This document shows positions 48,885 through 59,013 of a DNA stretch of 64,000 nt, piece by piece; the first letter of the stretch is position 1; each line of letters starts with the position of its first letter. The notes under the pieces were generated by a model that had not been told where the DNA came from, made no database searches, and saw nothing but the letters and a program-made list of their open reading frames with translations. The stretch is from Alphaproteobacteria bacterium (GTDB taxonomy: Bacteria > Pseudomonadota > Alphaproteobacteria > Micropepsales > Micropepsaceae), in contig JAATGP010000008.1 in assembly GCA_015654635.1 (NCBI GenBank), positions 1 through 64,000 of the forward strand, in the 5' to 3' direction. Made by a program: the position numbers and the translations under genes.

Positions 48885-49237
48885 TTCTGTATGGTCATTA
48901 TAAACGCCTATTACACCCACTCGCCGTCATCGCCGTACCGCAGATGACGCAATCGCTCGCTTCGTTCTTGCGAATGCCAGAAGAACGGTGGCGCAAGGCT
49001 ACTCGTAGAAATGATGCCTCACCCAGCTCCCCTCTGCAATACAGCGCAGAAGCGAAGCCCGCTCTGGCTCAGCAATACTGCGTGAGTGCCGCAGCAACCA
49101 CCTCTGCCCAACTGTTGCATAACTGACACGCGGCACCGAATCCTTCGCATGAGGAGGGGGGATTTGGGCGCGCCCATTTGTCGATCCCATGAAGGAAACA
49201 AGACCCGCGGCAACGCGGGAATGGGAGGAATTCTTAC
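48885..49237. promoter_or_regulatory. Divergent promoter region of sigma B and TBDT 4, with leader hairpin
   Basis: About 350 bases with no gene. A small hairpin CCCGCG-GCAA-CGCGGG (49204-49219) with a GNRA-type loop lies in the TBDT 4 leader, directly before the GGGAGGA ribosome site. It may stabilise the message or modulate translation. No sigma promoter could be assigned with confidence. Confidence 0.5.
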
Positions 49238-52200
49238 ATGAGCCAAGTTACTGCGTGTAAAGGAACGAGCATGCGCTCGTTCCTGCTGGGGACGTCTGTG
49301 CTCGCGGCTGCTTTTATGACTGTTGCGCCCTCTCTGGCGCAGGACACTGAGTCCTTAGAGACCGTGACCGTGACCGGCTACCGCGCCAGTCTGCAGTCTG
49401 CAGCCACCGCCAAGCGCGACGCCGCCAATTTCACAGACTCCGTCTTCGCCGAAGATATCGGCAAATTCCCCGATCTGAATATCGCCGAAGCCCTGAACCG
49501 CATTCCGGGCGTCCGTCTTACCCGCGACCAGAGCGGCGAAGGCGCGCAGATCGTCATTCGCGGCCTCGGCCCAAGCTTCACCGAAGTCTTGATGAACGGC
49601 CATCCTGTCGATGTGGCCACGGATGGTACGCTGGGTTCGGGCAACCAGAACCGCGAAGTCGATCTTGACCTTTTCCCGGTCGAACTTTTCACCAAGATCA
49701 CCGTCAGCAAGACGCCGACGGCCGATACATATGAAGGCGGTATCGCCGGCACGGCCGATATGGGCACTGCCAAGCCGCTCGACAATCCGGAAGAAGGCTT
49801 CCATCTCAACTACGCCCTGCAGGATCAGTACAACAACACCAGCGGCGCCTTCAGCCCGCGCGGTTCGCTGATTGCCTCCCAGAATTGGGGCAACAAGCTC
49901 GGCATTCTGTTCGGTGCGGCCATTCAGCACTTCCAGTTCCGCGACGATGGCTATGAAACAGTGAACAACGCCCTCGCGGATGTTGTCGATCAGCAGCCGA
50001 CTGGCAGCTGCCCGAACTGCAACACCATCGGCACCGGTAAGAACTTCCGTTGGGCGACCGTCGTCCCGCCGGGCGTTGCTCCCAATGCCGCCCTCGGCAT
50101 CGGCGCCACCGGCACGCCTTACGCCTATTCGGGCGGCGTCAACACGCCCGGCGGCACCTCGGGTCTTTCGACCACCGATCTCAGCAATGTGATCTTCCCG
50201 TATCTGGCCAGCCCAGTGCTGAAGACCGGCAGCAAGAACCGCTATTCCTTCCTGGGTGACGTGCAGTATCGCCCGACGGAAAACGTCGAATTCAACCTTG
50301 CGATGCTCTATGAGTATTCGCAGCGCGATTATGACGGCGACCAGATGGATTGGTTCGTGCGCAATTCGTGCAATTCCGCTGGCACCGATCCGAGCTGCAT
50401 GGTTCCGGAAAACGTCCAGGCCGATAGTCTGCATTACCTGACTTCTGGCACCTTCCAGAACGCCGGCTTCTTCTTCCTGAATCAGAAGTTCCGCGAAAAC
50501 ATCCACTTCATGGACATCAATCCGTCCGTGAATTGGACCCCGGCTCCGAACGTGAAAGTCCACGCTTCGCTCGACTACAACGACAGCTCTATGAACCGTC
50601 GCCAGTGGGCCTATCTCGTCCAGACCACGCCGGGTTCGGGTTACACCGTGAACTATTCGATGGCTCCGGGTCAGGACATGCCCACCATCAAAACCACCGC
50701 CCCGCTTGCCAATCCGGCGGACCCCACCTGGCAGTGGTATGCGGTGCGCGCACAGCCGCTGTTCCGCGATACGGTCGACAAGGCCGCCGAGTGGGACGCG
50801 ACCGTGGGCGATGCTGCGGCGAGCCTGAAGTTCGGTTACGACTATCAAGAGCATAACCGCTTCATCAATGCGCGCGACAACGGCGCAATGGCGCAAAACT
50901 GCGTTACCGGTTCGGCTGCTTGTACGCTTCCGGACGGCACAACGCGCCCGGCTGGTACCGGCTTGGTGCCCAATGCGCAGCTCTCGCAGTACCTGCAGAC
51001 CATTCCGGTCAGCGGCTTCATGAACTCCAGCGACGGCAGCCTCGGCATCAACAACTTCATCGTCGGCAATGCTGCGCTCGATAAGGCCACTAATATCCGC
51101 GGCTTCATCGACAATGCTCCGTTCACGCCGACCGGTGCCCTCGGTGGCCAGAAGTCTGGCTCTATCGACGAGAAAACGCAGAACGCCTATGTCCAGGCCG
51201 ATGCGACCGTGAAGTTCCTCAATCGCGACATGCATTTCAATGCCGGCCTGCGCTATTACAACACGACGCAGGAAATCACCGGCCCGGTCTTGCAGGGCAG
51301 CGAGTATGTCAACTTTAGCAACCAGCACACCTATCAGGGCGTGTTGCCGTCGTTCAACATGTCGGTCTCGGTCACGGACGATATCGTCTTCCGTGCGGCT
51401 GGTTCGCGGTCGATGACCCGCGCTCAGCCTGCGGCGATGCTGCCGGGCTTTGCCTTCAACAGCGCACTTCTCAGCCCGTTGTCGGCTGGCAACCCGAACC
51501 TGCAGCCGTATTATTCGGATAACGCCGATCTCGGCCTCGAGTGGTACACGGGCGGTCCGGGCGTGGTGGCTCTTGACTATTTCCGCAAGGACATCAGCAA
51601 CTTCACCACCACCTCGACCATCATCGAACCGTTCAGCGCCACCGGCATTCCGCTGTCGGCTCTGACACCGACGCAGCTCACCGACTACAACTCCAACGGC
51701 GGGCCGAACGATCCTGTCTCGGTGACGACCACGGTCAATCTGCAGCAGAAGCTGCATCTGGAAGGCTTCGAGGTCACCTATGTTCAGCCGCTTGATATCC
51801 TGCTGGAAGGCGCGGGCGTAACCGCGACCTACACCCGCGTCACCCAGTCCGTCGATCCGGGTCTGTCGGTGGCACAGGCGCAGGGTATTTCGACCGGTGT
51901 TGCGCCGTATACCTTCAACATCGGCGGTTATTACGAGAATGAAGACGTCTCGTTGCACCTGTCCTACAACTACATCGACAAGTTCATCTCCTTCGCCACG
52001 CCTGCCAGCCAGAACATCATGCAGCCGGAATACACTGCCCCGTACGGTCAGCTCGACCTGTCGGCCAGCTACACGATTCCGGGTCTGAAAGGCACGCCGA
52101 TCGACGGTGCGCAGGTGACCTTGGACATGCTCAACCTCACTCAGTCCACGATGCGCAGTTATGTCGGCGATACCAACAACCCGAACAGCGTCTACTATCC

Positions 52201-52240
52201 GGGTATGTCGGTCATCCTCGGCCTGCGTGGGAAGATCTAG
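49238..52240 (+). CDS. TonB-dependent receptor 4 without STN domain (TonB-Xanth-Caul type)
   Basis: 1,000 residues. After the signal peptide (about 1-35, ending SLAQ) it goes straight to ETVTVTGYRASLQSA, plug and barrel. It follows TBDT 3 closely all along (for example GLGPSFTEVLMNGHPVDVATD and GGVNTPGGTSGLSTTDLSN) but lacks the STN domain. The ATG has GGGAGGA about 8 bases upstream. It precedes the GH35-GH115-esterase operon, so import of glucuronoxylan oligosaccharides is likely. Confidence 0.93.
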   Translation: MSQVTACKGTSMRSFLLGTSVLAAAFMTVAPSLAQDTESLETVTVTGYRASLQSAATAKRDAANFTDSVFAEDIGKFPDLNIAEALNRIPGVRLTRDQSGEGAQIVIRGLGPSFTEVLMNGHPVDVATDGTLGSGNQNREVDLDLFPVELFTKITVSKTPTADTYEGGIAGTADMGTAKPLDNPEEGFHLNYALQDQYNNTSGAFSPRGSLIASQNWGNKLGILFGAAIQHFQFRDDGYETVNNALADVVDQQPTGSCPNCNTIGTGKNFRWATVVPPGVAPNAALGIGATGTPYAYSGGVNTPGGTSGLSTTDLSNVIFPYLASPVLKTGSKNRYSFLGDVQYRPTENVEFNLAMLYEYSQRDYDGDQMDWFVRNSCNSAGTDPSCMVPENVQADSLHYLTSGTFQNAGFFFLNQKFRENIHFMDINPSVNWTPAPNVKVHASLDYNDSSMNRRQWAYLVQTTPGSGYTVNYSMAPGQDMPTIKTTAPLANPADPTWQWYAVRAQPLFRDTVDKAAEWDATVGDAAASLKFGYDYQEHNRFINARDNGAMAQNCVTGSAACTLPDGTTRPAGTGLVPNAQLSQYLQTIPVSGFMNSSDGSLGINNFIVGNAALDKATNIRGFIDNAPFTPTGALGGQKSGSIDEKTQNAYVQADATVKFLNRDMHFNAGLRYYNTTQEITGPVLQGSEYVNFSNQHTYQGVLPSFNMSVSVTDDIVFRAAGSRSMTRAQPAAMLPGFAFNSALLSPLSAGNPNLQPYYSDNADLGLEWYTGGPGVVALDYFRKDISNFTTTSTIIEPFSATGIPLSALTPTQLTDYNSNGGPNDPVSVTTTVNLQQKLHLEGFEVTYVQPLDILLEGAGVTATYTRVTQSVDPGLSVAQAQGISTGVAPYTFNIGGYYENEDVSLHLSYNYIDKFISFATPASQNIMQPEYTAPYGQLDLSASYTIPGLKGTPIDGAQVTLDMLNLTQSTMRSYVGDTNNPNSVYYPGMSVILGLRGKI

Positions 52241-52253
52241 CCGCCGCGATACC

Positions 52254-52283
52254 GGTGGAGAGTGCGCGTCTGCGCTCTCCACC
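52254..52283. repeat. Hairpin just after TBDT 4
   Basis: GGTGGAGAG (52254-52262) pairs with CTCTCCACC (52275-52283) with further GC pairing inside. No U tract follows. It may protect the 3' end of the TBDT 4 message. Confidence 0.5.
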
Positions 52284-52330
52284 ACTCCCCGAGTTGCTCT
52301 AGGGATAATTCCTCCCCTTTGGGCATAACT

Positions 52331-52366
52331 GGCGGCATTCCAGGAATGGGATGCCGCCCTTTTTTT
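52331..52366 (+). terminator. Rho-independent terminator between TBDT 4 and GH35
   Basis: GGCGGCATTCC pairs with GGGATGCCGCC (one mismatch/bulge), followed by CTTTTTTT. It separates the receptor from the glycoside hydrolase operon and probably sets their expression ratio. Confidence 0.85.
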
Positions 52367-52401
52367 GATACGTTCGCAGAGACAGGATTGGGGGCCGGAC
52401 C

Positions 52402-54075
52402 ATGAAGCGCGCAAAAACCTGGTGTCTGGCGGCATCTGCCGCATTTGTCTTCGCCAATTTTTCTGCGGGCGCTGCAGCGGTAAAACCTGTCATGCCGCAA
52501 CTGCGGCCCGCGCATGGCGCCGTTCAGCTTTATGTCGATGGCCGGCCTTATCTCATTCTGGGCGGCGAACTCGACAATTCGAGCGCCTCCAGCGCAAGTT
52601 TCATGCAGCCCATCTGGCCGAAATTGGCCGCCATGCATATGAACACGGTGCTCGTCCCGGCCTATTGGGAGCTGATCGAACCCACCGAAGGCAAGTTCGA
52701 TTTCGCCAGTGTGGACGTTCTCATCGTCAATGCGCGCAAGCACAACATGCATCTGGTGCTGCTCTGGTTCGGCAGCTGGAAAAACAGCATGTCGAGTTAC
52801 GTGCCTGCCTGGGTCAAGCGCGATCCGCAGCGTTTCCCGCGCGCCCAGACACCGGATAGCAAAAGCCTCGAAATCCTCTCGGCTGAGAGCGCCAGCAATC
52901 TTCAGACGGATATTCATGCCTTTACGGCCTTGATGGCGCATCTGCGGGCGATCGATAGCGTCCAGCACACCGTCATCATGGTCCAGCCAGAAAACGAAGT
53001 TGGCATGATTCCCGAGGCACGCGATCGCAGTGCGGCCGCCAATGCCGCGTTTGCGGCGCCGGTTCCCGCTCAACTCACCGATTATCTGAAGCTGCATAAG
53101 GAAAGCCTGGTGCCGTCCTTGCGCGATGCTTGGCAGAGCCATGGTTTCAAGACGGGCGCGAACTGGGAAGAGACCTTTGGGGCGGGCATTGCCACCGACG
53201 AATTGTTCAACGCCTGGAGCGAAGGGCTTTACACCGGCAAAGTCGCCGCTGCCGGCAAGGCGGTCTATCCCTTGCCGATGTATGTCAATGCGGCGCTGAT
53301 CCGGCCGGGAAAGCAGCCCGGACAATATCCGAGCGGCGGTCCGTTGCCGCATCTCTTCGACATCTGGCGGGCCGCGGCGCCGGCCGTGGATATGCTGTCG
53401 CCCGATCTTTATTTTCCCAATTTTGCGCAATGGGCCAACCGTTACGCGCGGCCGGATAATCCTTATTTCATTCCGGAAACGGGCCGGGCGAGCGCGGCGG
53501 AGATGTCGGCAAATGCCTATTGGGCCTTTGCCAAGCTCAATGCCATCGGCTTCTCGCCCTATTCGCCGGAATACCTCAGTGCCGAGGAACAGAAGGTGCT
53601 GTCGGAGTCTTACGATACTCTCAGTCAGATGGCACCGCTGATCCTGGCCGCGCAGGGAAGCGATAAGATCGCCGCTTTCCGCCCGCCTGTTGCCTTTGAT
53701 GGCACAGAGGATCTGTCGGCGCAGAGCATCACGCTCGGCCATTACGTCTTCGACGTTCGTTTCAAATTACCACCGCCAGTCTCGACCGGCGCACGCGAAG
53801 ACGTGCCGATGCCGGGCGCCCATGGCGGCATGATCATTCAGACCGGCGTGGATGAATTCGTTGTCGCGGGCACTGGCGCGATTGTGATTTTCAATACGAC
53901 GGGTACTGACGATAACATCGCTGGCATCGAGTCTATTTGGGAAGGCCGCTACGTGAAGGGCACATGGGTGCCGCAGCGGTGCCTGAACGGCGATGAAAAC
54001 AATCAGGGCCGTCAATTGAACGTGCCCGCAGGGAAATTCTCACTCTTCCGGGTTCGTCTCTACCACTATCGCTGA
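52402..54075 (+). CDS. GH35-family glycoside hydrolase (beta-galactosidase-like, DUF5597 type)
   Basis: 557 residues with a signal peptide (about 1-25). The GH35 barrel is shown by YLILGGELDNSSASS, NTVLVPAYWELIEPTEGKFDF and the acid/base E199 in QPENEV. The nucleophile is E359 in YFIPETGR. A C-terminal domain of the DUF5597 kind follows (about 420-557). It should remove beta-galactosyl (or a related) residue from hemicellulose side chains in the periplasm. First gene of an operon with GH115 and an esterase, 35 bases after a terminator. Confidence 0.85.
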   Translation: MKRAKTWCLAASAAFVFANFSAGAAAVKPVMPQLRPAHGAVQLYVDGRPYLILGGELDNSSASSASFMQPIWPKLAAMHMNTVLVPAYWELIEPTEGKFDFASVDVLIVNARKHNMHLVLLWFGSWKNSMSSYVPAWVKRDPQRFPRAQTPDSKSLEILSAESASNLQTDIHAFTALMAHLRAIDSVQHTVIMVQPENEVGMIPEARDRSAAANAAFAAPVPAQLTDYLKLHKESLVPSLRDAWQSHGFKTGANWEETFGAGIATDELFNAWSEGLYTGKVAAAGKAVYPLPMYVNAALIRPGKQPGQYPSGGPLPHLFDIWRAAAPAVDMLSPDLYFPNFAQWANRYARPDNPYFIPETGRASAAEMSANAYWAFAKLNAIGFSPYSPEYLSAEEQKVLSESYDTLSQMAPLILAAQGSDKIAAFRPPVAFDGTEDLSAQSITLGHYVFDVRFKLPPPVSTGAREDVPMPGAHGGMIIQTGVDEFVVAGTGAIVIFNTTGTDDNIAGIESIWEGRYVKGTWVPQRCLNGDENNQGRQLNVPAGKFSLFRVRLYHYR

Positions 54076-54108
54076 GACGGTCACGGATGATTTCGGGAGG
54101 CAAACGAA

Positions 54109-57042
54109 ATGCCCACTTGCAGTCAAACCGTGAAACGCATTTTTGCAGCGGCAGCGCTATTGCTGCCGCTGGTGATGGCCCCGGCCGAGGCCAAGGGCCT
54201 CGTGCTCTTTAGCCACGGCAGTGTTGCCGCCATTCGCTATGTCGGACCGGCGCCTATCGGCAAAGCCGCGGCGCTATTGGCGCACGATCTGACCGCCCTC
54301 AGCGGGCAGCAGCCGGAGGTGAAATCCGGCACCGAGGGATCCGCGCCCACCACGGTGATCATCGGACTAGCCAATGACCCTGCGATGGCCGCGCTCCTCA
54401 AGGCAAACGGCATCAGCACCGCAGCCATCGACGGCAAATGGGAAAGCTATGGCCGCGCCGTGATTTCCGCGCCGGGCAATGGCAAACGCCTTTTGATCTT
54501 CGGTTCGGATGTACGCGGCACCATCTGGGGCGTTATCGATCTGACGCGGGAGATGGGCGTTTCGGCCTGGGAATGGTGGGCCGATGTCAAGATTCATCCC
54601 GTGGCCTCGCTTACGGTCGATGCGGGCACACGCTTTTCCAAAGAGCCCTCGGTCAAATATCGCGGCTTCTTCATCAACACGGGCCTCTTGACCAATTGGA
54701 CGAAGAAGACCTTCGATACGGCCCAAGGCGGGGTCGGGCCCAAGACCTATGCCCGCGTCTTCGAATTGATGTGGCGGCTGAAAGCCAACATGCTGTGGCC
54801 GGCGATGGGCGGCGAAGAGCAAGTGTTCAACGATGCGCCCGCCAATTACGATCTTGCCAAAGAGTATGCTGTCGTACGCGGCAGCTCGCATGTCGAGATG
54901 ATGCTGCGCAACAATGCGCATGAATGGAACGCCAAGACGATGGGCCCCTACAACTGGCTCGTCAACAAACAGAAGATGGTGGAATACTGGCGCGGCGATG
55001 TGGAAAAATACGGCCAGTACGAAAATCAGTACACGGTGGGCCTGCGCGGTGCCGACGACTTCCCCATGGAGGGCGCCGACACGCCAGAGAAGATGGCCGA
55101 TGTGCTGGATGATGCCATTGCCGAGCAGCGCAAAATCCTGGGCGAGACGCTGAAGCAGCCGGCCGATCAGATCCCCCAGGTCTTCACACCGTATAAGGAA
55201 GTCACCGCCGCTTATAACACCGGGCGTATGCGCCTTCCGGGCGACGTTACTATCGTCTGGCCGGATGACAATTACGGCTACGTGATGCAGCTCGACAATG
55301 CTGCGGAGCGTCAGCGCCCCGGCGGCTCGGGTGTCTATTACCATCTGACCTTCTGGGGCGCGCCGGCGGCCTATCTGTGGCTCGCCTCCACCGATCCCAC
55401 CTTGGTGTGGGAAGAGATGATGAAGTCCTATCACTTCGACGCTCGTACGCTCTGGGTGGTCAATTCCGGTTCGATCAAGCCGTGCGAATTTCTGACTCAG
55501 TTCTTCCTGGAGATGGCCTTCGATGCCGACGCCTTTGCCAAGCCGCAAAGCGTTCAAGCGTATCTGCGCGACTGGGTGGGACAGAATTTTGGCCTCGAAC
55601 ACCGCGACGCGATCGCGCGTATCTTGTGGCAGTATTACAAGCTCTCCTTCGACCGCAATCCGGAATTTATGACCGGATCGACCACCTTTCCCGAAACATC
55701 TGTGCAGCAGAGCAAATTCAACATGCTGGATTTTGGTGACGAGAACGCGCGCCGTGCCGCAGCCTTCCAGGCGATGATGGACGAGACCGCAAAAATCATG
55801 GCGGCGATGCCGGAAGATCGCAAAGCGGCTTTCTACGAATTGGTCCAATATACGGTGAACACCGGCGCCAATCTCAACTTGCGCCAGCTCGATCTCGATA
55901 AAGCCATCGCTTACGGCTTGCAGAACCGCGCCAGCGCCAATGTCTATGCCGAGAAAGCGGCGGCGGCGCAGGAGAATATCGCTGCCGATACCCGCGCCTT
56001 CAACAAGACAATCGAAAACGGCAAGTGGGATGGCATCATTCAGGACTATCCCCATCCGTTGCCGAATTACGAGGCGCCCGCTATCCCCGCTTGGAAGGCG
56101 GCAGCGGATGCCCGCCGCTGCGGCGTGCAGGTCGAAGGCGGCGGCTATTTTGACGATAAGCAGTGGTGGTATCCGACTTTGCCGGCTTTCCATCGCGAAT
56201 TGGCGGGCAGCTACTATCTGGACGTCTTCACCGAACAGCCGGTCGATGCCGAATGGAGCGCTACGCCCAATGCCGCCTGGATCAAGCTTGATCACAGCGC
56301 CGGGCATTTCTCCCCGGCGGCCAAACGGTTTGAACAGCGCATCCAGGTCTCGGTCGATTGGTCCAAGGCGCCGAAGGCAGGCGAGGGTACCATCACCTTC
56401 AAATGCAGCGCGGGGCAGCAGCCGATCGATGTGCATGTCCGCCTCGCCCCGCCGCTGGCCGACAACACCGTCTCGTTCATCGATGCGCAGGGCGTGGTCT
56501 CGCTCTATGCCGCGCATGCCGACACGCTGGCAGGCCATTGGCAGGTTCTGGATGGCGTGGGTCATACCGGCGCCGATCTGCAGGCCGATCTCGATCTGGC
56601 GCCTGTGGACGCAAACGATGCCGCCGCTTTGGCCAAGGCGCCACATGCCGTCTATCGCTTCGCCACCCTTGCGCCCGATCGCGATTACAGCTTTCCCAAC
56701 TACGTGATCGACACGGTGGCGACCATCAAAGCCTTCGCCTTGCCGAGCTTTCCGATCACCAAGGGCGGGCATTTGCGCATCGCAATCGTGCTCGATGGCG
56801 GCCAGCCGAAAGTGCTCGACTACAATGTCGAATATTACGGCGCCAAATGGCGCGAGAACGTGCTCAACAACGTCGCGGTCGTGGCGCTCCACGATGTGCC
56901 GATCAAGCCCGGCAGCCATACTTTGGCGGTCTACGCCCTCGATCCCGGCGTCACGCTCGACCGCTTCGAAATCGATTTTGCCGGTGCCTCGCCCGCCTAT
57001 GGTCCGGTGCCGGAAACCCGCATCGTGCGTAATCGTCAGTAA
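54109..57042 (+). CDS. GH115 xylan alpha-1,2-glucuronidase
   Basis: 977 residues with a signal peptide (about 1-28). GH115 enzymes remove (4-O-methyl-)glucuronic acid from xylan. Typical segments are LLIFGSDVRGTIWGVIDLTREMGVSAWEWWADV, KYRGFFINTG, RLKANMLWPAMGG, VMLRNNAHEWN-like text and WPDDNYGYV. The C-terminal beta domain (about 650-977) is present, so length is normal. GGGAGG precedes the ATG by about 8 bases. It complements the CE15 esterases, which free the glucuronate from lignin. Confidence 0.92.
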   Translation: MPTCSQTVKRIFAAAALLLPLVMAPAEAKGLVLFSHGSVAAIRYVGPAPIGKAAALLAHDLTALSGQQPEVKSGTEGSAPTTVIIGLANDPAMAALLKANGISTAAIDGKWESYGRAVISAPGNGKRLLIFGSDVRGTIWGVIDLTREMGVSAWEWWADVKIHPVASLTVDAGTRFSKEPSVKYRGFFINTGLLTNWTKKTFDTAQGGVGPKTYARVFELMWRLKANMLWPAMGGEEQVFNDAPANYDLAKEYAVVRGSSHVEMMLRNNAHEWNAKTMGPYNWLVNKQKMVEYWRGDVEKYGQYENQYTVGLRGADDFPMEGADTPEKMADVLDDAIAEQRKILGETLKQPADQIPQVFTPYKEVTAAYNTGRMRLPGDVTIVWPDDNYGYVMQLDNAAERQRPGGSGVYYHLTFWGAPAAYLWLASTDPTLVWEEMMKSYHFDARTLWVVNSGSIKPCEFLTQFFLEMAFDADAFAKPQSVQAYLRDWVGQNFGLEHRDAIARILWQYYKLSFDRNPEFMTGSTTFPETSVQQSKFNMLDFGDENARRAAAFQAMMDETAKIMAAMPEDRKAAFYELVQYTVNTGANLNLRQLDLDKAIAYGLQNRASANVYAEKAAAAQENIAADTRAFNKTIENGKWDGIIQDYPHPLPNYEAPAIPAWKAAADARRCGVQVEGGGYFDDKQWWYPTLPAFHRELAGSYYLDVFTEQPVDAEWSATPNAAWIKLDHSAGHFSPAAKRFEQRIQVSVDWSKAPKAGEGTITFKCSAGQQPIDVHVRLAPPLADNTVSFIDAQGVVSLYAAHADTLAGHWQVLDGVGHTGADLQADLDLAPVDANDAAALAKAPHAVYRFATLAPDRDYSFPNYVIDTVATIKAFALPSFPITKGGHLRIAIVLDGGQPKVLDYNVEYYGAKWRENVLNNVAVVALHDVPIKPGSHTLAVYALDPGVTLDRFEIDFAGASPAYGPVPETRIVRNRQ

Positions 57043-57054
57043 ACGGAGTGTGTA

Positions 57055-58989
57055 ATGTTCCGTTCTGCCTTGCTTGCCTTCTTCGTTCTGTTGGCGGTTC
57101 CGGCCGAGGCCGGGCCGCTGCTGCATCCGCTGTTTCAAGACAATGCGGTGCTGCAGCGGGATGCTCCCATCCCGGTCTACGGCACCGCCGCGCCGGGCGA
57201 GAGTCTTACGATCGCGCTGGCTGGGGAGCATGCTCAGTCGCAAGCCGATGGCTCCGGTCATTGGCATGTGATGTTGCCGAAGAAGGCGGCGGGCGGGCCG
57301 TATACGCTCACCGCCACTAGCAGCAACGGCGAAACCCAGACGGCGGCGAATATCCTGATCGGCGATGTCTGGCTCTGTTCGGGCCAGTCGAACATGCAAC
57401 TCGCGGTGCGCGATACGGCGGACGCCGCCTTCGAAATTGCCCGCGCCAACGATCCGCAAATCCGCCTTATGATCGTGGCCATGCATGAAAGCCTGACACC
57501 GCTGGAGCGCTTTCACGATCCGGTGTCGTGGCAAAGCGAAACTCCGGCCAATGCCGGCGCCTTCTCGGCGAGCTGCCTTTATTTCGCCCATGCGCTGCGC
57601 CGTTCGGTCAAGGTGCCTCTGGGCTTGATCGATGATTCCTGGGGTGGCAGCCGGGTGCAGAATTGGATCAGCGAACCGGCTTTACGCCAGCGGCCCGGTT
57701 ACGGCGGTGCGCTCGACATCCTCGACACCTATCGCAGCGATCCGGCTTCGGCGCAGCAGCGTTGGGCGGCCAAGATGGAAGCGTGGTGGCATGCCCATCC
57801 TCTGCCGGGCCAGCAGGGCGATCCCTGGGACTCAAAATTCGATGCCAGCAAATGGTCCCTGGCGCCGCCTGCCTTAGGCGCTTGGGCGTTGTGGAACGGC
57901 ACCGTGCCGGATGGCCATCTCGGTCATATGTGGTTTCGCACCAGCGTGCATCTGGGCGCGGCGCAAGCGCGCCAAGCGGCGGTGCTCGATCTCGGTTATG
58001 TCCGCTCGGAAGATCAAACCTGGGTCAATGGCAAAGCCGTGGGTGCCACGGCGGGCGCACCGCGCACAATCTATGATATCCCAGCCGGAGTTCTGCGCGA
58101 GGGCGACAACATCGTCGTCAGCAATGTCTTCTGCGGTTGGCGCGATTGCGGCTTGGGCGGCGCGCCGCAAGACCGCTTCATCCGTCTCAAAGACGGCCGT
58201 GCGGTGGCGCTCACGGGGCCTTGGCGCATTGCCGAAGTTCCCGAAGATACCATCGCGCCGTCGCTGCCTTGGGCGCCGACGCGGGGGCTTAGCCTGGATT
58301 ACAACGGCATGATCGCGCCGCTCGGCGATTACGGCTTGCGCGGCGTGGTCTGGTATCAAGGCGAATCCGATTCCTATTATGCCGAAGGCTACCGCGCTGC
58401 TCTCACCGCTTTGATGGCCGATTGGCGGCGGCAGTTCGCCCGCGATCTGCCGTTCCTGATTGTGCAGTTGCCCAATTACGGTCCGCAGCCGCTTACGCCA
58501 ACGGCCTCCGGCTGGGCCGATGTACGCCAGGCCCAACGTGAAACGGTGGCGCAGGACAAGAACGCCGCCCTCACGGTGACCATCGATCTCGGCGACCGCG
58601 ATAACGTCCACCCCATCAAGAAGCAGGAAGTGGGGCGGCGTCTGGCCTTGGCGGCCCGCCGTTTGGTCTATGGCGAGGCTGTTTTGGCCGGGCCTGTGGC
58701 CACCGCTGCCTCACGCCGGGGGCAAGATATCGCCGTGGCTTTCAAGGACGTGACGGGCGGGCTTGCTGCCTTCAGCGGCGCGCCAACCGCGTTCGAACGC
58801 TGCGGCAAAACGCAAGCAAGCTGCCAATTCGTCTCCGCGCGGATCGTGGGCAATACGGTGCTCTTGCCCGACGGCAAAGACGCCACACGGATCCGCTACT
58901 GCTGGGGCGATAGTCCGGTCTGTACGCTGACCGATGCAACACGGCTTCCGGCAGGGCCATTCGAATTGCCCCTCACACTGGGAAAGTAA
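57055..58989 (+). CDS. Sialate O-acetylesterase-type (SASA/CE20-like) carbohydrate esterase
   Basis: 644 residues with a signal peptide (about 1-19). The catalytic Ser is in LCSGQSNMQL, the conserved VVWYQGESDSYY block follows, and the Asp/His pair is in DNVHPIKKQE. A beta-sandwich insert (about 260-390) lies between. In xylan loci such enzymes act as acetylxylan esterases (CE20). It begins 12 bases after the GH115 stop with a GGAG site, so it is translated with it. Removal of acetyl groups from glucuronoxylan is the likely job. Confidence 0.87.
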   Translation: MFRSALLAFFVLLAVPAEAGPLLHPLFQDNAVLQRDAPIPVYGTAAPGESLTIALAGEHAQSQADGSGHWHVMLPKKAAGGPYTLTATSSNGETQTAANILIGDVWLCSGQSNMQLAVRDTADAAFEIARANDPQIRLMIVAMHESLTPLERFHDPVSWQSETPANAGAFSASCLYFAHALRRSVKVPLGLIDDSWGGSRVQNWISEPALRQRPGYGGALDILDTYRSDPASAQQRWAAKMEAWWHAHPLPGQQGDPWDSKFDASKWSLAPPALGAWALWNGTVPDGHLGHMWFRTSVHLGAAQARQAAVLDLGYVRSEDQTWVNGKAVGATAGAPRTIYDIPAGVLREGDNIVVSNVFCGWRDCGLGGAPQDRFIRLKDGRAVALTGPWRIAEVPEDTIAPSLPWAPTRGLSLDYNGMIAPLGDYGLRGVVWYQGESDSYYAEGYRAALTALMADWRRQFARDLPFLIVQLPNYGPQPLTPTASGWADVRQAQRETVAQDKNAALTVTIDLGDRDNVHPIKKQEVGRRLALAARRLVYGEAVLAGPVATAASRRGQDIAVAFKDVTGGLAAFSGAPTAFERCGKTQASCQFVSARIVGNTVLLPDGKDATRIRYCWGDSPVCTLTDATRLPAGPFELPLTLGK

Positions 58990-59013
58990 GATCGCAGCTA
59001 TCGGTCTGCAGCC

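Noticed and set aside
49355..52444. 1,029-codon antisense open frame across TBDT 4
   Set aside because: No domain or signal is recognisable; it mirrors the codon bias of the receptor gene, whose own frame has signal peptide, plug and barrel.
54367..57591. 1,074-codon antisense open frame across GH115
   Set aside because: A shadow of a GC-rich gene. The sense frame is a full GH115 protein with ribosome site and signal peptide.
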